DNA from: Mixophyes australis
Lineage: Eukaryota; Chordata; Amphibia; Anura; Limnodynastidae
Length of the DNA stretch: 64,000 nt
Assembly: GCA_036250195.1 (NCBI GenBank)
Contig: JAVHZZ010000003.1
Span: forward strand, 42,071,835 to 42,135,834
Direction: 5' to 3'
The position numbers were made by a program, and so were the translations under genes. Shown here piece after piece: positions 32,436-43,511 of this stretch. Every line of letters begins with the position of its first letter. Within the stretch, counting starts at the first letter, position 1. Below the pieces are notes generated by a model. That model was not told where the DNA came from. It was given only the letters and a program-made list of their open reading frames with translations, and ran no database searches.

Positions 32436-33743
32436 GTTTTTGTTTGTCCACCCGCCTCTTGAGGATTGACCACAAGTTCTCAATGTGATTAAGGTCTGGG
32501 GAGTTTCCTGGCCATGGACCCAAAATTTCGATGTTTTGATCCCCGAGCCAATTAGTTATCACTTTTGTCTTAAGGCAAGTTGCTCCATCATGCTGGAAAA
32601 GGCATTGTTCGTCATCAAACTGTTCTTGGATGGTTGGGAGAAGTTGCTCTTGGAGGATGTTTTGGCATCATTATTTATTCATGGCTGTGTTTTTAGGCAA
32701 AAATGTGAGTAAGCCCACTTCCTGGGTTGAGAAATAACCCCAAACATGAATGGTCTCAGGAGGCTTTACTGTTGGCATTGAACAGGACTGATGGTAGCGT
32801 TCACCTTTCCTTCTCAGGACAAGCGTTTTTCCAGATGCCCCAAACAATCTGAAAGGGGATTTATCAGAGAAAATGACTTTGCCACTGTGCTCAGCAGTCC
32901 AATCCTTGTACCTTTTGCAGAATATCAGTCTGTCCCTGATGTTTTTCTTGGAGAGAAGTAGCTTCTTTGCTGGCCATTTTGACATCAGGCCATCCTCCAA
33001 AAGTCTTCGCCTCACTGTGTGTGCAGATGCACTCACACCTGCCTGCTGCCATTCCTAAGCAAGCTCTGCACTGGTGGTGCCCCGATTCTGCAGCTGAATC
33101 AACTTTAGGAGATGGTCCTGGTGCTTGCTGGACATTCTTGGGCGCCCTAAAGCCTTCTTCACTGCTATTGAACTTCTCTACTTGAAGTTCTTGATGATCT
33201 GATAAATGGTTGAATTAGGTGCTATCTTACTAGCAGCAATATCCTTGCCTGTGAAGCCCTTTTTGTGCAAAGCAATGATGACTGCACGTGTTTCCTTGTA
33301 CATAACCATGGTTAACAAAGGAAGAACAATGATTTCAAGCACCACCCTCCTTCTAAAGCTTCCAGTCTGTTATTATAACTCAATCAGCATAACAGAGTGA
33401 TCTCCAGCCATGTCCTCGTCAACACTCTCACCTGTGTTAATGTGAGAATCACTGACCTTATGTCAGCTGGTCCTTTTGCGACAGGGCTGAAATGCAGTGG
33501 AAATGTTGTTTTTTGGATAAAGTCCATTGTCATGGCAAAGAGGGACTTTGAAATTAATTGCAATTCATCTGATCACTCTTCATGACGTTCTGGAGTATAT
33601 GCAAATTGCCATCATAAAAACTGAGGCAGCAGACTTTGTGATAAATAATATTTGTGTCATTCTCAAAACTGTTGCCCATGACTTTAGCATAACCAGCAGG
33701 ACCTTTCAGTCTGTGTGCTTGGATTACGTAATGCATGTACGTA

Positions 33744-33747
<4 letters not shown>

Positions 33748-33787
<40 letters not shown>
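33748..33787. repeat. (TA)n microsatellite
   Basis: An AT run of about 40 bases directly beside a hAT-like end at 33788. Confidence 0.95.
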
Positions 33788-33790
<3 letters not shown>

Positions 33791-33905
33791 TGGTGGAAGT
33801 GGGGGGTATACAGTGGTATGTCATACCGCCATTTCGCCTACTGCCTTTATTGTAAAACTATAAAATTCCATTCACTTACATTTTCCATACCATCACTTTG
33901 CTTTC
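33788..33905 (+). mobile_element. hAT MITE fragment
   Basis: CAGTGGTGGAAGTGGGGGGT at the left, then TTGTAAAACTAT and ATTCACTTACATTTTCC. This matches the better-preserved copy at 52905-53045. The right terminus is not recognisable. Confidence 0.6.
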
Positions 33906-34445
33906 GTAAATACAAATCCCTAAGTCTGGCGAATATTCATGTTTTCGTTTAAGTGTGGGCTTTTCACCCATAAATAGAATCTTTAGTCTTCATCTGATGC
34001 TTTTTGTCTAATGTCAGCCCCATTGTCTAATATGTGTCCCACTTCATTGTCCCCAATGCCTCATGTCTTCTCCCCATTGTTTATTACCTACACCGATCTC
34101 CTCCCTTGTTTATTATCTCCCATAACTTAACACATTGGTTGACTCCTGCAGTTGAAGTCATGTTCTACAGCATTGTACAGACAGTTAATGTAGTTCTGTT
34201 CACTGGCATAAGTCCGTTATGGAGCATACCGAGAGTGAATACTCGCCAGATACAGCATGCAAAGGGAATTACGTCCACAAATGAATCAGGCCCCCTGTAT
34301 GTTCTCAGTTGGACTTTAGCCCTGGTTAATGGTCCTGGTCCCATCAGATACCTCAGATCTCCCAATTGCTATAGCTGCAATCCTATTTAACTATGCCACA
34401 TCTCACAGCATAGCAATGGAGGTGAAGGGGAGTAATACAGCTTTA
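33906..34445. other. Anonymous sequence
   Basis: No feature supported; opposing 66- and 118-codon frames near 34034-34390 lack domains. Confidence 0.5.
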
Positions 34446-34827
34446 AGGGTCTATTCATATAGTGCCAGCATTAATGAAGATTTTCTATAGTTGCTTAACG
34501 CAGCGACATAAAATAGCCTTTATTGCAACTTATGATTACATTTTCACTTGGGCAGCTGAGAGATACTCAGCTCCCAAACGAGACTGGTTGGCAGGGGACT
34601 CTTACCTCTATCCAGGCCAATTTGGAGTCAATCTGCGCACGCGTGGGCCATCTTAAGATCCTGAGATAGCTTTAGTGATAGGAGTACAGTGGGTGTACGT
34701 GACAAATAGGCTTTCTCATGCCAATGATAGTCTTCACCACCAAAGAGTGCTTTGTTTAATAGGATGGACTCCTAAAATCCCGTTTTCATCGGATTTAGGG
34801 CTTTTTACTCATTCATAAATAGACCCC
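34446..34827. mobile_element. Palindromic-ended MITE, 382 bp
   Basis: AGGGTCTATTCATATAG at left and, complemented, GGGGTCTATTTATGAATG at right. TTTA flanks both sides (34442-34445 and 34828-34831), a possible 4-bp TSD. Non-coding; superfamily unknown. Confidence 0.55.
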
Positions 34828-34834
34828 TTTATTT

Positions 34835-35550
34835 TAATAGTGAAGAGAGCACATGGACAGTTCTTCCTCTGCTCAGCCACTCTGTCAGTCTCTACATTGG
34901 TTGCCTGTATTTCAACGAATCCAATATAAAATTCTTCTACTAACATACAAGGCCGTCAACAAAATTGCACCGACATACATTTCCTCACTTGTCTCAAAAT
35001 ATCTCCCTACTCGACACCTACGTTCTGCACAAGATCTGCGTCTCTCTTCCACTCTCATCACATCCTCCCATTCTCGGTTACAGGACTTTTTTTGGGCTGC
35101 ACCCACTTTGTGGAATTCCCCCCCTCGCACACTAAGACCTTCCTCTAGCCATCAAACCTTCAAGCGTTCTCTGAAAACCCACCTCTTCAGACAAGCTTAT
35201 TATATTCCTCAACCATTATCTTAATCTCCCTAGATTACCCTACTACCATCCTCTACACAGCTAACACAAGACAACAACCCTCTGACCAACATTGCCACAC
35301 ACACAGCCAACCCAGTACTTTTACCTTTGCACTCGAGCTGGTCCATTGTGCAATATGATGTAGCACATGCCCTTGTGTTTCAAACTCCCATTGTCCCATA
35401 GATTGTAAGTTTGTGAGCAGGGTTCTCTTAACTCTCTGTCTGTATGTATTACCCGGTATTGTCTTATTAATGTTTGTTCCCAATTGTAAAGCTCTACGGA
35501 ATTTGCTGGCGCTATATAAATAAATGTTGATGATGATATGATGATGATGT
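34835..35550 (+). mobile_element. 5'-truncated non-LTR retrotransposon (L2/CR1/Rex type)
   Basis: It contains the C-terminal end of a reverse transcriptase protein (next entry), a 3' untranslated part with ATAGATTGTAAGTTTGTGAG, and a tail CTGGCGCTATATAAATAAATG followed by GATGAT repeats. Clade placement within the L2/CR1/Rex group is from the protein motif only. Confidence 0.8.
34853..35224 (+). pseudogene. LINE reverse transcriptase C-terminal fragment
   Basis: An open frame of 123 codons shows the hallmark C-terminal region of L2/CR1/Rex-like reverse transcriptases: LHWLPVFQRIQYKILLLTYK, then HLRSAQDL, then TLWNSPPRTLR, ending TFKRSLKTHLFRQAY. Endonuclease and the catalytic palm are absent, so it is a truncated copy. 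The ATG at 34853 is internal to the parental protein. The frame is intact to its natural stop at 35222, suggesting a fairly young insertion. Confidence 0.85.
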
Positions 35551-37284
35551 GGGACCAGAAGAACATGTAGGATGCACACCTTACGTACAATTGTTAGATG
35601 CTATTTGAGTATATGCAATAACATGAAAACAGTAAAGATTATTTTTGACGTGTTTGGCAGTGTACTAGTTAAATACACTACCTTTGCATTTGATGTAATC
35701 CCACGTAAAGGACAGTAGTAGCTATCCACCATAGGTCTCTGAAGACTGGGCTCCTAAAGGAATAATGAGCAATTTGATTTAGTATTCAGCTGAAGGCAGA
35801 GCTTAGGACCTCTCTTCTGTACTGCAGTAAATATGCCATTTTTACAATTTATGATACATATATCTGTGTTCTACAAAAAAAAAAGAAAGAAAAAAAACCA
35901 CAATTTTTTAGCCTGTTCAGACCTCCTGCTGGGAGACAATTCCATGAATGTGCTAACTTATCTGCCTGTCAGTCACAGTGTTTTACCACTGTGTTACATG
36001 ACTATCCAGGACATCACGGTTTGGCTTCCGCTCTTACAAGATACCTGCAATGCAAACACAAATATGCTATATCTAAGGAAAGATTATGGTCCAAACAGGT
36101 ATACTACATCCGTCTGCACTATGTACATGCAGAGATCGATAGAGTTTGGGCAACACTGTCTGTCACTGTCTTACTCTCTCCAATATACCAACCTAATTAT
36201 ATAGGCGTTTCACACCTACTTTAACTTATTGACTTGTGCATACCTTTCTTAAGGTTTTATTAATTACAGGACTTTGTCTTTATCACTTCTCACTGCATGT
36301 GTTTATGTCATCAAGCGCAATTATCTATTTCCGTTGATACCCGAATATGACACAAATCTGATGTCTAGAAAACCACTATCTAAGGCATTCTTTTCTACTT
36401 ATTTTACCAAGTGTAAGGGACATGACGATGCGATTCACGTCAATGTGCAGTGGGTGGTGAGTCCATGATGACGCGTTTTGCATCGAATCGCATCATCAAC
36501 ACCCCAGCCACTTCAGAAGAAAGTGAGGGAAGGTGGCCTACTCTGCCCGGAGTCTGGGAGGACTCCCCAAAATTCGTGAGTCTCCCGGACACTCCGAGAG
36601 AGCATCTAATTCAGGCCTGTGTCCCCTGCCTGGGCAACACAATACACAACATTTCAGCTTCATTAAATAAAATGCAATACAAACACAAACACACACCAAC
36701 AACACACAGTAATTTTACAGACACATGTAGCGCTACAGAAGTTGTACTCATTTTGTATTAAACTTGTCAAGCCTTAGTTCCTGCCTAGGGGGTAATCTGT
36801 GCACAAGCTGTAAAATTGCCTATGCTTGCATGTCCTGAGATGATCGTGAAGAAGTCTCAGCGAGCTCAGGAGTCAGCTCCCCTTTCAGAAATTGCTGTAA
36901 ATGCACTGAAGCTGTAATTAATTCTGTAATAGGGATTCCATTACAGATCTAGATGTTAAACAAACTGATGGAGAACAATCAATGTAGCGTTTTTATGCTT
37001 GTAATATATATACATTTTATACACAAAAGAACAGCTGTTTGAAAAGTCTGCCACTACATATGTTTATTTCCATTTCAATACAATAATGATGTGTCTCAGA
37101 TCTATGCTAGTATATTATTATACTTTATTATCCTGTATATAATCTGACAGGGAAGAACATTTTCATTGGCAGCAGCTCACCTTCATAGAATTAGTTTGAG
37201 ATTTAAGTTACCAGGCTCAGAAGTTCAGCAGGGTGCATTTCTTATTCAGAAATACTTGTGAAACCATCCAATCTGGCGTAGATA
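35551..37284. other. Mostly anonymous sequence
   Basis: About 36535-36605 holds inverted CCCGGAGTCTGGGAGG/GAGTCTCCCGGAC motifs, probably a decayed foldback repeat. No other feature supported. Confidence 0.4.
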
Positions 37285-37440
37285 TTCTAGAATGTAAGCT
37301 CTCAAGGACAGGATCTTCTCTGCCCTGTGCCTGTTTATTTACTTACACACATGCACCCTGTCTCTATGCTAGCTGTAACTGCTAGCTGATGACTATCCAT
37401 GTATGTGTTAATATATTTAATTGTACTTATGTATGAATAA
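37285..37440 (+). repeat. Possible LINE 3' untranslated remnant
   Basis: TAGAATGTAAGCTCTCAAGG resembles the GATTGTAAGCTC stretch that precedes LINE tails elsewhere in the window. Weak. Confidence 0.3.
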
Positions 37441-37476
37441 TAATGTATTCATGTGTGTCACATCTGTGTGTCATGT

Positions 37477-38100
37477 GGGCAGTCCGGTGGCCTAGTGGTT
37501 AGCACTTCTGCCTTACAGCAATGGGGTCGTGAGTTAAATTCCCGACCATGGCCATATCTGTGAGGAGTTTGTATGTTCTCCCCATGTTTGCGTGGGTTTC
37601 CTCCGGGTGCTCCGGTTTCCTCCCACACGCCAAAAATTGGTTAATAGGTTAATTGGCTGCTATAAAAATTGACTCTAGTCTCTATCTCTCCCTGTCTATG
37701 TGTATGTTAGCAGGGCCATCTTTTCCATTGGGCACGATGGGCAGCTGCCCGGGGGCCCCGCGGGCAAGGGGGCCCCATAGGCACGGCTCTTAATGAAAAT
37801 AAATAATCCTGCAAAAGAAAAAAACCTGCAAAAAAAACCTACAAGGGTCACTGAGCAAGTACATCTATCTATCTCTATCTCGGTATATATATATATCTAT
37901 ATCTGTATCTGTATACATCTATATATCTATATCTAGGGGCCCCGGGGCACTGCTTTGCCCGGGGGCCCATAATGTTGTTAAGATGGCCCTGTATGTTAGG
38001 GAATTTAGACTGTAAGCCCCAATGGGACCGGGACTTATGTGAATGAGTTTTCTGTACAGTGCTGCAGAATTAGTGGCGCGATATAAATAAATGGTAATAA
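37477..38100 (+). mobile_element. V-SINE-like SINE split by a hAT MITE
   Basis: The head carries an A-box-like TGGCCTAGTGG and a B-box-like GTTAAATTC. Then come the conserved core (GTTTCCTCCGGGTGCTCCGG), the body, and a tail ending GATATAAATAAATGG. The MITE at 37711-37991 interrupts the body; excising it with one 8-bp repeat restores TGTATGTTAGGGAATTTAGA. Confidence 0.9.
37711..37991. mobile_element. hAT MITE, 281 bp, inside the SINE
   Basis: Perfect 12-bp terminal inverted repeats (CAGGGCCATCTT) and perfect 8-bp TSD TATGTTAG (37703-37710 and 37992-37999). The interior has GC-rich complementary blocks (GCCCGGGGGCCCC and GGGGCCCCGGGGC-type) around a TATCTA-rich centre. Non-coding. Confidence 0.93.
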
Positions 38101-38189
38101 TAATATCTGTCTGATGACTGTCAGGTGCTGTGGAATCTCTGTTGATGATGGTGATGCTGAGATTACATCTATCTCAATGAGCATAACAT

Positions 38190-38460
38190 GTCATGCGTTC
38201 AATTCCCGACCATGACCATATCTGTGAGGAGTTTGTATGTTCTCTCTATGTTTGTGTTGGTTTCCTCTGGGTGCTCTGGTTTCCTCCCACACTCCAAAAA
38301 CATACTAGTAGGTTAGTTGCCTGCTATTAAATAGATCTTAGTCTCTCTCGGTGTGTTAGGAAATTTAGACTGTAAGCTCCAAGGGGGCAGGGACTGATAT
38401 GAGTGAGTTCTCTGTACAGCGCTGTGGAATCAGTGGCGCTATATAAATAAATAGTGATGA
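38190..38460 (+). mobile_element. V-SINE-like SINE, 5'-truncated
   Basis: Starts inside the B-box region (GCGTTCAATTCCCGACCATG) and runs through core and tail to ATATAAATAAATAGTGATGA. Confidence 0.82.
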
Positions 38461-38560
38461 TATACAGTGCTATGTACATTGTAATACGTCAGTTACGTAA
38501 TATATTGGTGCTTCACAAATAGATTATAACTATAATACTACTACTAATAATAATATTATT
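38461..38560 (+). repeat. SINE-associated 90-bp extension, copy 2
   Basis: CTATGTACATTGTAATACGT, CAGTTACG and TTATAACTATAATACTACTA match 13800-13889 complemented. A further tail piece GTGGCGCTATATAAATAG follows at 38561-38596. Confidence 0.7.
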
Positions 38561-38649
38561 AGTGGCGCTATATAAATAGCTGTTGATGATGATGACTAGA
38601 GAACAGCTCATTATATGGCTTGGCACTTTCTTTTTTGCAGACTGTCTCT

Positions 38650-39013
38650 TACCCCATTCATACTGCACCAAAAACCTGGGTTTTTGTCAGGGCAAGCCCA
38701 GACGACCGGGGTCGAGGTGCTGTATAAATGAGTCATCAGACCCGGGAATTAGACCCGTGTCTTTTGGTCGGGTAATTCCGAGGTCTGCCCTGAGAAGTCT
38801 GCGCTATGAATGGTGCGACCTGGGTTTTTCAACCCAGGTCTCACCAGACACAATGTAAACGTAAAGAAAAATGCCATGGAGACCCTGGGCAGACTGTTGT
38901 TCAGTATGAACGCGGTCTACCCGGGAATTTGACTCCGGGGGGCCTCAGCCCCCCGGCAATATCCCGGGTTCATATACCCGGGATATTGCCTGGGTGGCAG
39001 TATAAAAGCGGTA
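38650..39013. mobile_element. GC-rich foldback MITE
   Basis: Ends TACCCCATTCATACTGCACC and, complemented, TACCGCTTTTATACTGCCAC. Internal palindromes include a perfect 15-bp stem (GGCAATATCCCGGGT, 38955-38990), CCGGGGGGCCTCAGCCCCCCGG and ACCTGGGTTTTTCAACCCAGGT. No TSD assigned. Frames are non-coding. Confidence 0.7.
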
Positions 39014-39395
39014 TTAGTCACTCTTTAATACTTTAATGATCAGTATATGCAGATCTAGATATTCTATCTCCCCTAGCAGTCCTATCTCACTATGTGTGTT
39101 TTTGTCTTCTGCCAGAAAGCAGAGCCCCTGGGGGATGTCTCAACATTTTACACAAGGAATTCTCTACACCAAAACTCTGTATTAGACATACTGTATACAT
39201 ACTAGATTGTTCGCTAAAAATATATTTATTTACAACCTGTCCAATCAGGCTCAGTCATTACCTCTCGCACTCCTCCTCTGAGAAGCTGAGACTCTTACAC
39301 GTCTGAAATTCACTTGTGTCATATATTGGGTGCAGTAATTAATTCCTTATTCAACCGTGCACAGTGGAATAGTGCCACTTCCTTTTTCTCTAAGA
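39014..39395. other. Anonymous sequence
   Basis: No feature supported. Confidence 0.5.
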
Positions 39396-40120
39396 CAGTG
39401 GTTCCCAAAGTGTGTGCCGCAGCTCCCAGGGGTGCAGCGGTGCTGTCACAGGGGTGCCGCAGAGGCCAGGAAATTAAAAAAAAAATACTTACCAATCCGG
39501 CGGCACCTGGGACCCAGCGGCGCCCGAGACCCATCATCCTCCTCCCTCCTTACTTCTCACTGAATGTCGGGGGTGATGACGTCACGACCGACATATTCAG
39601 TGAGAAGCGACAGGAGAGAGGTGGATGCTGGGTCCCGGGCGTTGCCAGATTGGTAAGAAAACAGAAGAGAAGATAGAAGAAAGAAGGCCAAGTAAGAATG
39701 AAGAAGGGGGAAGAGTGAGGATGAAGAGGGGCAGAGTGTGAGGATGAGGAGAGGCAGAGTGAGGATGAATAGAGGCAGTGTGTGGATGAAGGAGGGCACA
39801 GAGTGTGTGTGGACGAAGGAGGGCACACTGTGATCATGAATGGGCACCGTGTGATTTTTGTACATGTTGTTGTTTTATTTTGTTTGATCTTATTCCTCTT
39901 AATATTAGCTGTAAATTTTTCTTTGACGGAAATATAATTGAAAAAAATATATAAAAATATTCTTTTCCCTTGGATTTATGTGTGTTCTTTTTGCAAACAA
40001 CTTACTAAGTATTTCTGTCCTGACCTAAATACTTATTACATTATTTTGACCCAACTACTTGCCTTGAAAAAATTATGGAGACTAAGGGTGCCACGAACTG
40101 AAAAAGTTTGGGGACCACTG
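39396..40120. mobile_element. Non-autonomous hAT element, 725 bp, second copy
   Basis: Same family as 18936-19597, internally reversed (purine-rich tandem GAGTGAGGATGAAGAGGGGC on this strand). Ends CAGTGGTTCCCAAAGTG and, complemented, CAGTGGTCCCCAAACTT. Flanks CTCTAAGA and CTTTTAGA match at six of eight bases. Confidence 0.8.
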
Positions 40121-41875
40121 CTTTTAGACGTATGAAGTACTCAGCATCTGTTATAATACAACATATGAGTGCACAGTACCACTTCTCAGTAGTTTTTTAT
40201 TACCCATAACATTTCAGAAAGCACTCTGGGCTATAATGCATCTGTATAACTCCCCTTATCCCAACATAGTGCCAGGCCCCTCGCATCGTACCACACTCCT
40301 ATTAACCTGCTTGAACCTCATCAGCGAATCGTCCCAGCGGGCTCCTCTTTACATTTTAACTACAGATTCTGCTGACCCTAATGGATCTCTAGATTCGTCT
40401 TGTCTTACCATGGGGAAGATAGGATATCCTTATTCTGTCCTGGAATTAAGCGCTACACCACGGAATGTAGTGAACCAAACAGCTTTTTACTCTAGAACAT
40501 ATATTTATTTGGAAGATTTACACTAATGGGATAAAACTGGTCTGATCTGGATATAAAGAACCATTCCGTGGGACTTATCACAGTATCACATGATCAGCAT
40601 GCAATGCATTGTTTAGTATTTGTATTAATGTCATCTGACAGTATTGTATCACTTCCAGACATACACACACTGGCACATTTCCCCCATAGCTATTATCAGT
40701 CAAGCGGCTTAAGAGCGGTTTTAAAATACAAATTGGAAACTGGAAGAGACCCATATAGCTGTATCACGGCTTGGCAAAGCATTCCATGCATGTTATCTTC
40801 CATATGTTCCTGCGCTGATTTATTCGTCTTGTATTGGTTCACAGGAGGGTGCTCTCTGGAGACGTCATTAATTAGACGTATAAAGTTAAAGAATATATTG
40901 CTGGGTGTTTTCCTTTCACATAGTACAGCTGTATTCATTTGGTTTTCATTGAACTCTGCCTCAGGGTGTGGTGTTGAATGGGGTATCTTAACCACACATT
41001 TCCCAACAAAAAAAATAAAAATAAGTCCATTTGCTGATTTTGTGTAGTAAAAAAAATAGGGAAAAGCTAATTAAAATGTATTCAATAGATGTAGATTCAA
41101 TTCAGTTAACAGGCGATTTTAATCCATTAAGAAAAGAAAATATAGCAGTTCTAAGCTGGTGACCGTGATTTATTTTCAGCAAAGTTCTGGTTGACAATTA
41201 CAAGACTTCGTTTACTTTTTCTGAAACGGAATGCCATTAATTTTACTATACAAATGCAAATTAGGTTTGACTGAAAACATCAACACTCAATTCTGCAGCT
41301 ATGCTTGATGGCTGCTACAATAGCTTACATCAGTAAAAACAGTTGTGCCCAAAGGCATGTGCTCTGCAGTGGTAGAGGGTAAAATAAACTCAAGAGAAAC
41401 TCAGGAGAAAACAAGTGGTTTTCTGCCCAATCGTCTACTGCCTAAACCAGCCCTGGCCAAGTGTTTTAATGTGAAGAGCCATCTATATAGTAATGACATG
41501 TTCACTGGTTAAATGATGATGAGAGCCTTGTAGCTTTCACGCTGAGAAAGTATTAATCTTGGATTGTCAGCTGGGATTAGCCCTAGCACAAGCAGAGGAG
41601 CGGAGCCTAACGCGCCACCTGTCTTCACCAACGACCCCCGCAAGGGAGTTTGGGCTCCGCTGCAGGTGGCACAGGTGATGTCAGAACCCGCCAGGTTAGT
41701 AACGGACTGGCTGTGAAAGTTTCAAATTGAACAAGTGGAATGAATGGCCAGGTCAATCCGAGGTCAGGGTCAATAGCAGAGGTTCAGAGTCAGCAAACCC
41801 AGAAAACTGCTATGCAGGGAATGCACAAGATTATATAACACAGCAACTGGATAAAGGAGATCTAATACCTCTAGC
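40121..41875. other. Mostly anonymous sequence
   Basis: A 159-codon frame at 40568-41047 shows no recognisable domain and overlaps a frame on the other strand. From about 41555 the sequence TGTCAGCTGGGATTAGCCCT starts a GC-richer stretch that may be an LTR fragment, possibly ending at GTGACA near 49133 beyond the nested transposons, but matching flanks were not found. Confidence 0.35.
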
Positions 41876-42108
41876 CAGAGCCATAACTTAAAATTTTAGG
41901 GCCTGGGACAAGAAGGAAAACTGGCAACTTCCTTACCATCAGTTTTAACTAGAGATGAGCGGGCTCGGATATCTGAAATCCGAGCCCACCCGAACATTGC
42001 CGATCCGAGTCGGATCCGAGACAGATCCGGGTATTGGCGCCAAATTCAAATATGAAACTGAGGCTCTGACTCATAATCCCGTTGTCGGATCTCGCGATAC
42101 TCGGATCC

Positions 42109-42150
42109 TATAAATTCCCCGCTAGTCGCCGCCATCTTCACTCGGGCATT
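42109..42150 (+). promoter_or_regulatory. hAT copy 2 core promoter
   Basis: TATAAATT (42109-42116) followed by GCCGCCATCTT, as in copy 1. Confidence 0.55.
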
Positions 42151-42267
42151 GATCAGGGTAGAGGGAGGGTGTGTTAGGTGGTCCTCTGTCCTGGTAGATC
42201 TCGTGCTGTGCTGTTTAGTTCTGTGCTGTGCTGTTTAGTTCTGTGCTGTGCTGTGCTGTGCTGTGTT

Positions 42268-43490
42268 CTGCAGTATCAGTCCAGTGGTGCTGTGTGCTGT
42301 GCTCTGTCCTTCTGAGGTCAGTGGTGCTGCTGGGTCCAGTGCTGTGTCCTGTTCAGTCCAGTGGTGCTGTGTCCTGTGCTCTGTGCTTCTAAGGGCATAG
42401 TTATTTCCCCAATATTCCCCTGTGTTTAAAAAAATAAAAAAAAGTTATTTAAAAAAATACCAAAAACTAATTTAATTTTTTTTAATTACCACAAAATTTG
42501 CACAACCAATCCTGCAGTATAAGCCCATTGGTACTGCAATATTACCAAGTTCACACATTCAGCAGTAAAAGTCCAGTGGTACTGCAATATTACAAAGTTT
42601 ACACATTCTGCAGTATCAGTCCAGTGGTGCTGTGTCCTGTGCTCTGTCCTGCTGAGTTCCGTAGTGCTGCTGGGTCCTGTGCCGTGTCCTGTTCAGTCCA
42701 GTGGTGCTGTGTCCTGTGCTCTGTGCTTCTAAGGGCATAGTTATTTCCCCATTATTCCCAAGTTTTTAAAAAATAAAAAAAAAGTAAAAAAAAAAAAAAA
42801 ATTAAAAAAAAAAAAAATATATAATAATTATTATAACCAAATTTGCAAAACCAATACAGCAGTATAAGTCCATTGGTACTGCAATATTACCAAGTTCACA
42901 CATTCTGCAGTATCAGTCCAGTGGTGCTGTGTCCTGTGCTCTGTCCTGCTGAGTTCCGTAGTGCTGCTGGGTCCTGTGCCGTGTCCTGTTCAGTCCAGTG
43001 GTGCTGTGTCCTGTGCTCTGTGCTTCTAAGGGCATAGTTTTTTCCCCATTATTCCCAAGTTTTTAAAAAATAAAAAAAAAGTAAAAAAAAATAAAAAATT
43101 TAAAAAAAAAAAAAAATATATAATAATTATAACCAAATTTGCAAAACCAATCCAGCAGTATAGGTCCATTGGTACTGCAATATTACAAAGTTCACACATT
43201 CTGCAGTATCAGTCCAGTGGTGCTGTGTCCTGTGCTCTGTCCTGCTGAGTTCCGTAGTGCTGCTGGGTCCTGTGCCGTGTCCTGTTCAGTCCAGTGGTGC
43301 TGTGTCCTGTGCTCTGTGCTTCTAAGGGCATAGTTATTTCCCCATTATTCCCAAGTTTTTAAAAAATAAAAAAAAAGTAAAAAAAAAAAAAAAAAAAAAA
43401 TATATAATAATTATTATAACCAAATTTGCAAAACCAATACAGCAGTATAAGTCCATTGGTACTGCAATATTACCAAGTTCACACATTCTG
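42268..43490 (+). repeat. Leader tandem units, hAT copy 2 (four)
   Basis: CTGCAGTATC recurs at about 42268, 42608, 42905, 43201 and 43488, giving units of about 340, 297, 296 and 287 bp, one more than copy 1. Poly(A)-rich parts vary most in length. Confidence 0.9.
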
Positions 43491-43511
43491 CAGTATCTTG
43501 TGCTACATATA

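Larger units (their letters stand above)
25924..33309 (-). pseudogene. Tc1-like transposase, decayed and interrupted
   Basis: On the minus strand the gene starts near 33309 with a helix-turn-helix N-terminus (YKETRAVIIALHKKGFTGKD). It has an in-frame stop near 33180, continues through the ORF at 32671-33036 (RRRLLEDGLMSKWPAKK; first catalytic Asp in VIFSDKSPFRLFG), then hits another stop. The second Asp is in a FQHDGAT-like segment near 32590, and the third acidic residue in [14 protein letters not shown] near 32500. The large hAT interrupts the frame after LKRRVDKQK. The C-terminus resumes at 25988 (NSDKLQALIRQEWAAIS) and stops at 25924-25926. DD34E-type spacing is consistent with Tc1. Non-functional. 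Confidence 0.9.
25811..33684 (-). mobile_element. Tc1-like DNA transposon, split by a hAT element
   Basis: The left end CAGTCACGGCCAAAAGTTTT follows a TA (25809-25810). The right end, complemented, reads AAGTCATGGGCAACAGTTTT and is followed by TA (33685-33686). The ~100-bp inverted ends share TTTTGAGAATGACA. Removing the hAT (25997-32435) and one 8-bp duplicate leaves about 1.4 kb. TA target duplication, long inverted ends and the encoded DDE transposase identify Tc1/mariner. Confidence 0.93.

Noticed and set aside
40568..41047. 159-codon ORF as a host gene
   Set aside because: No recognisable domain, overlapping frame on the other strand, no splice context.
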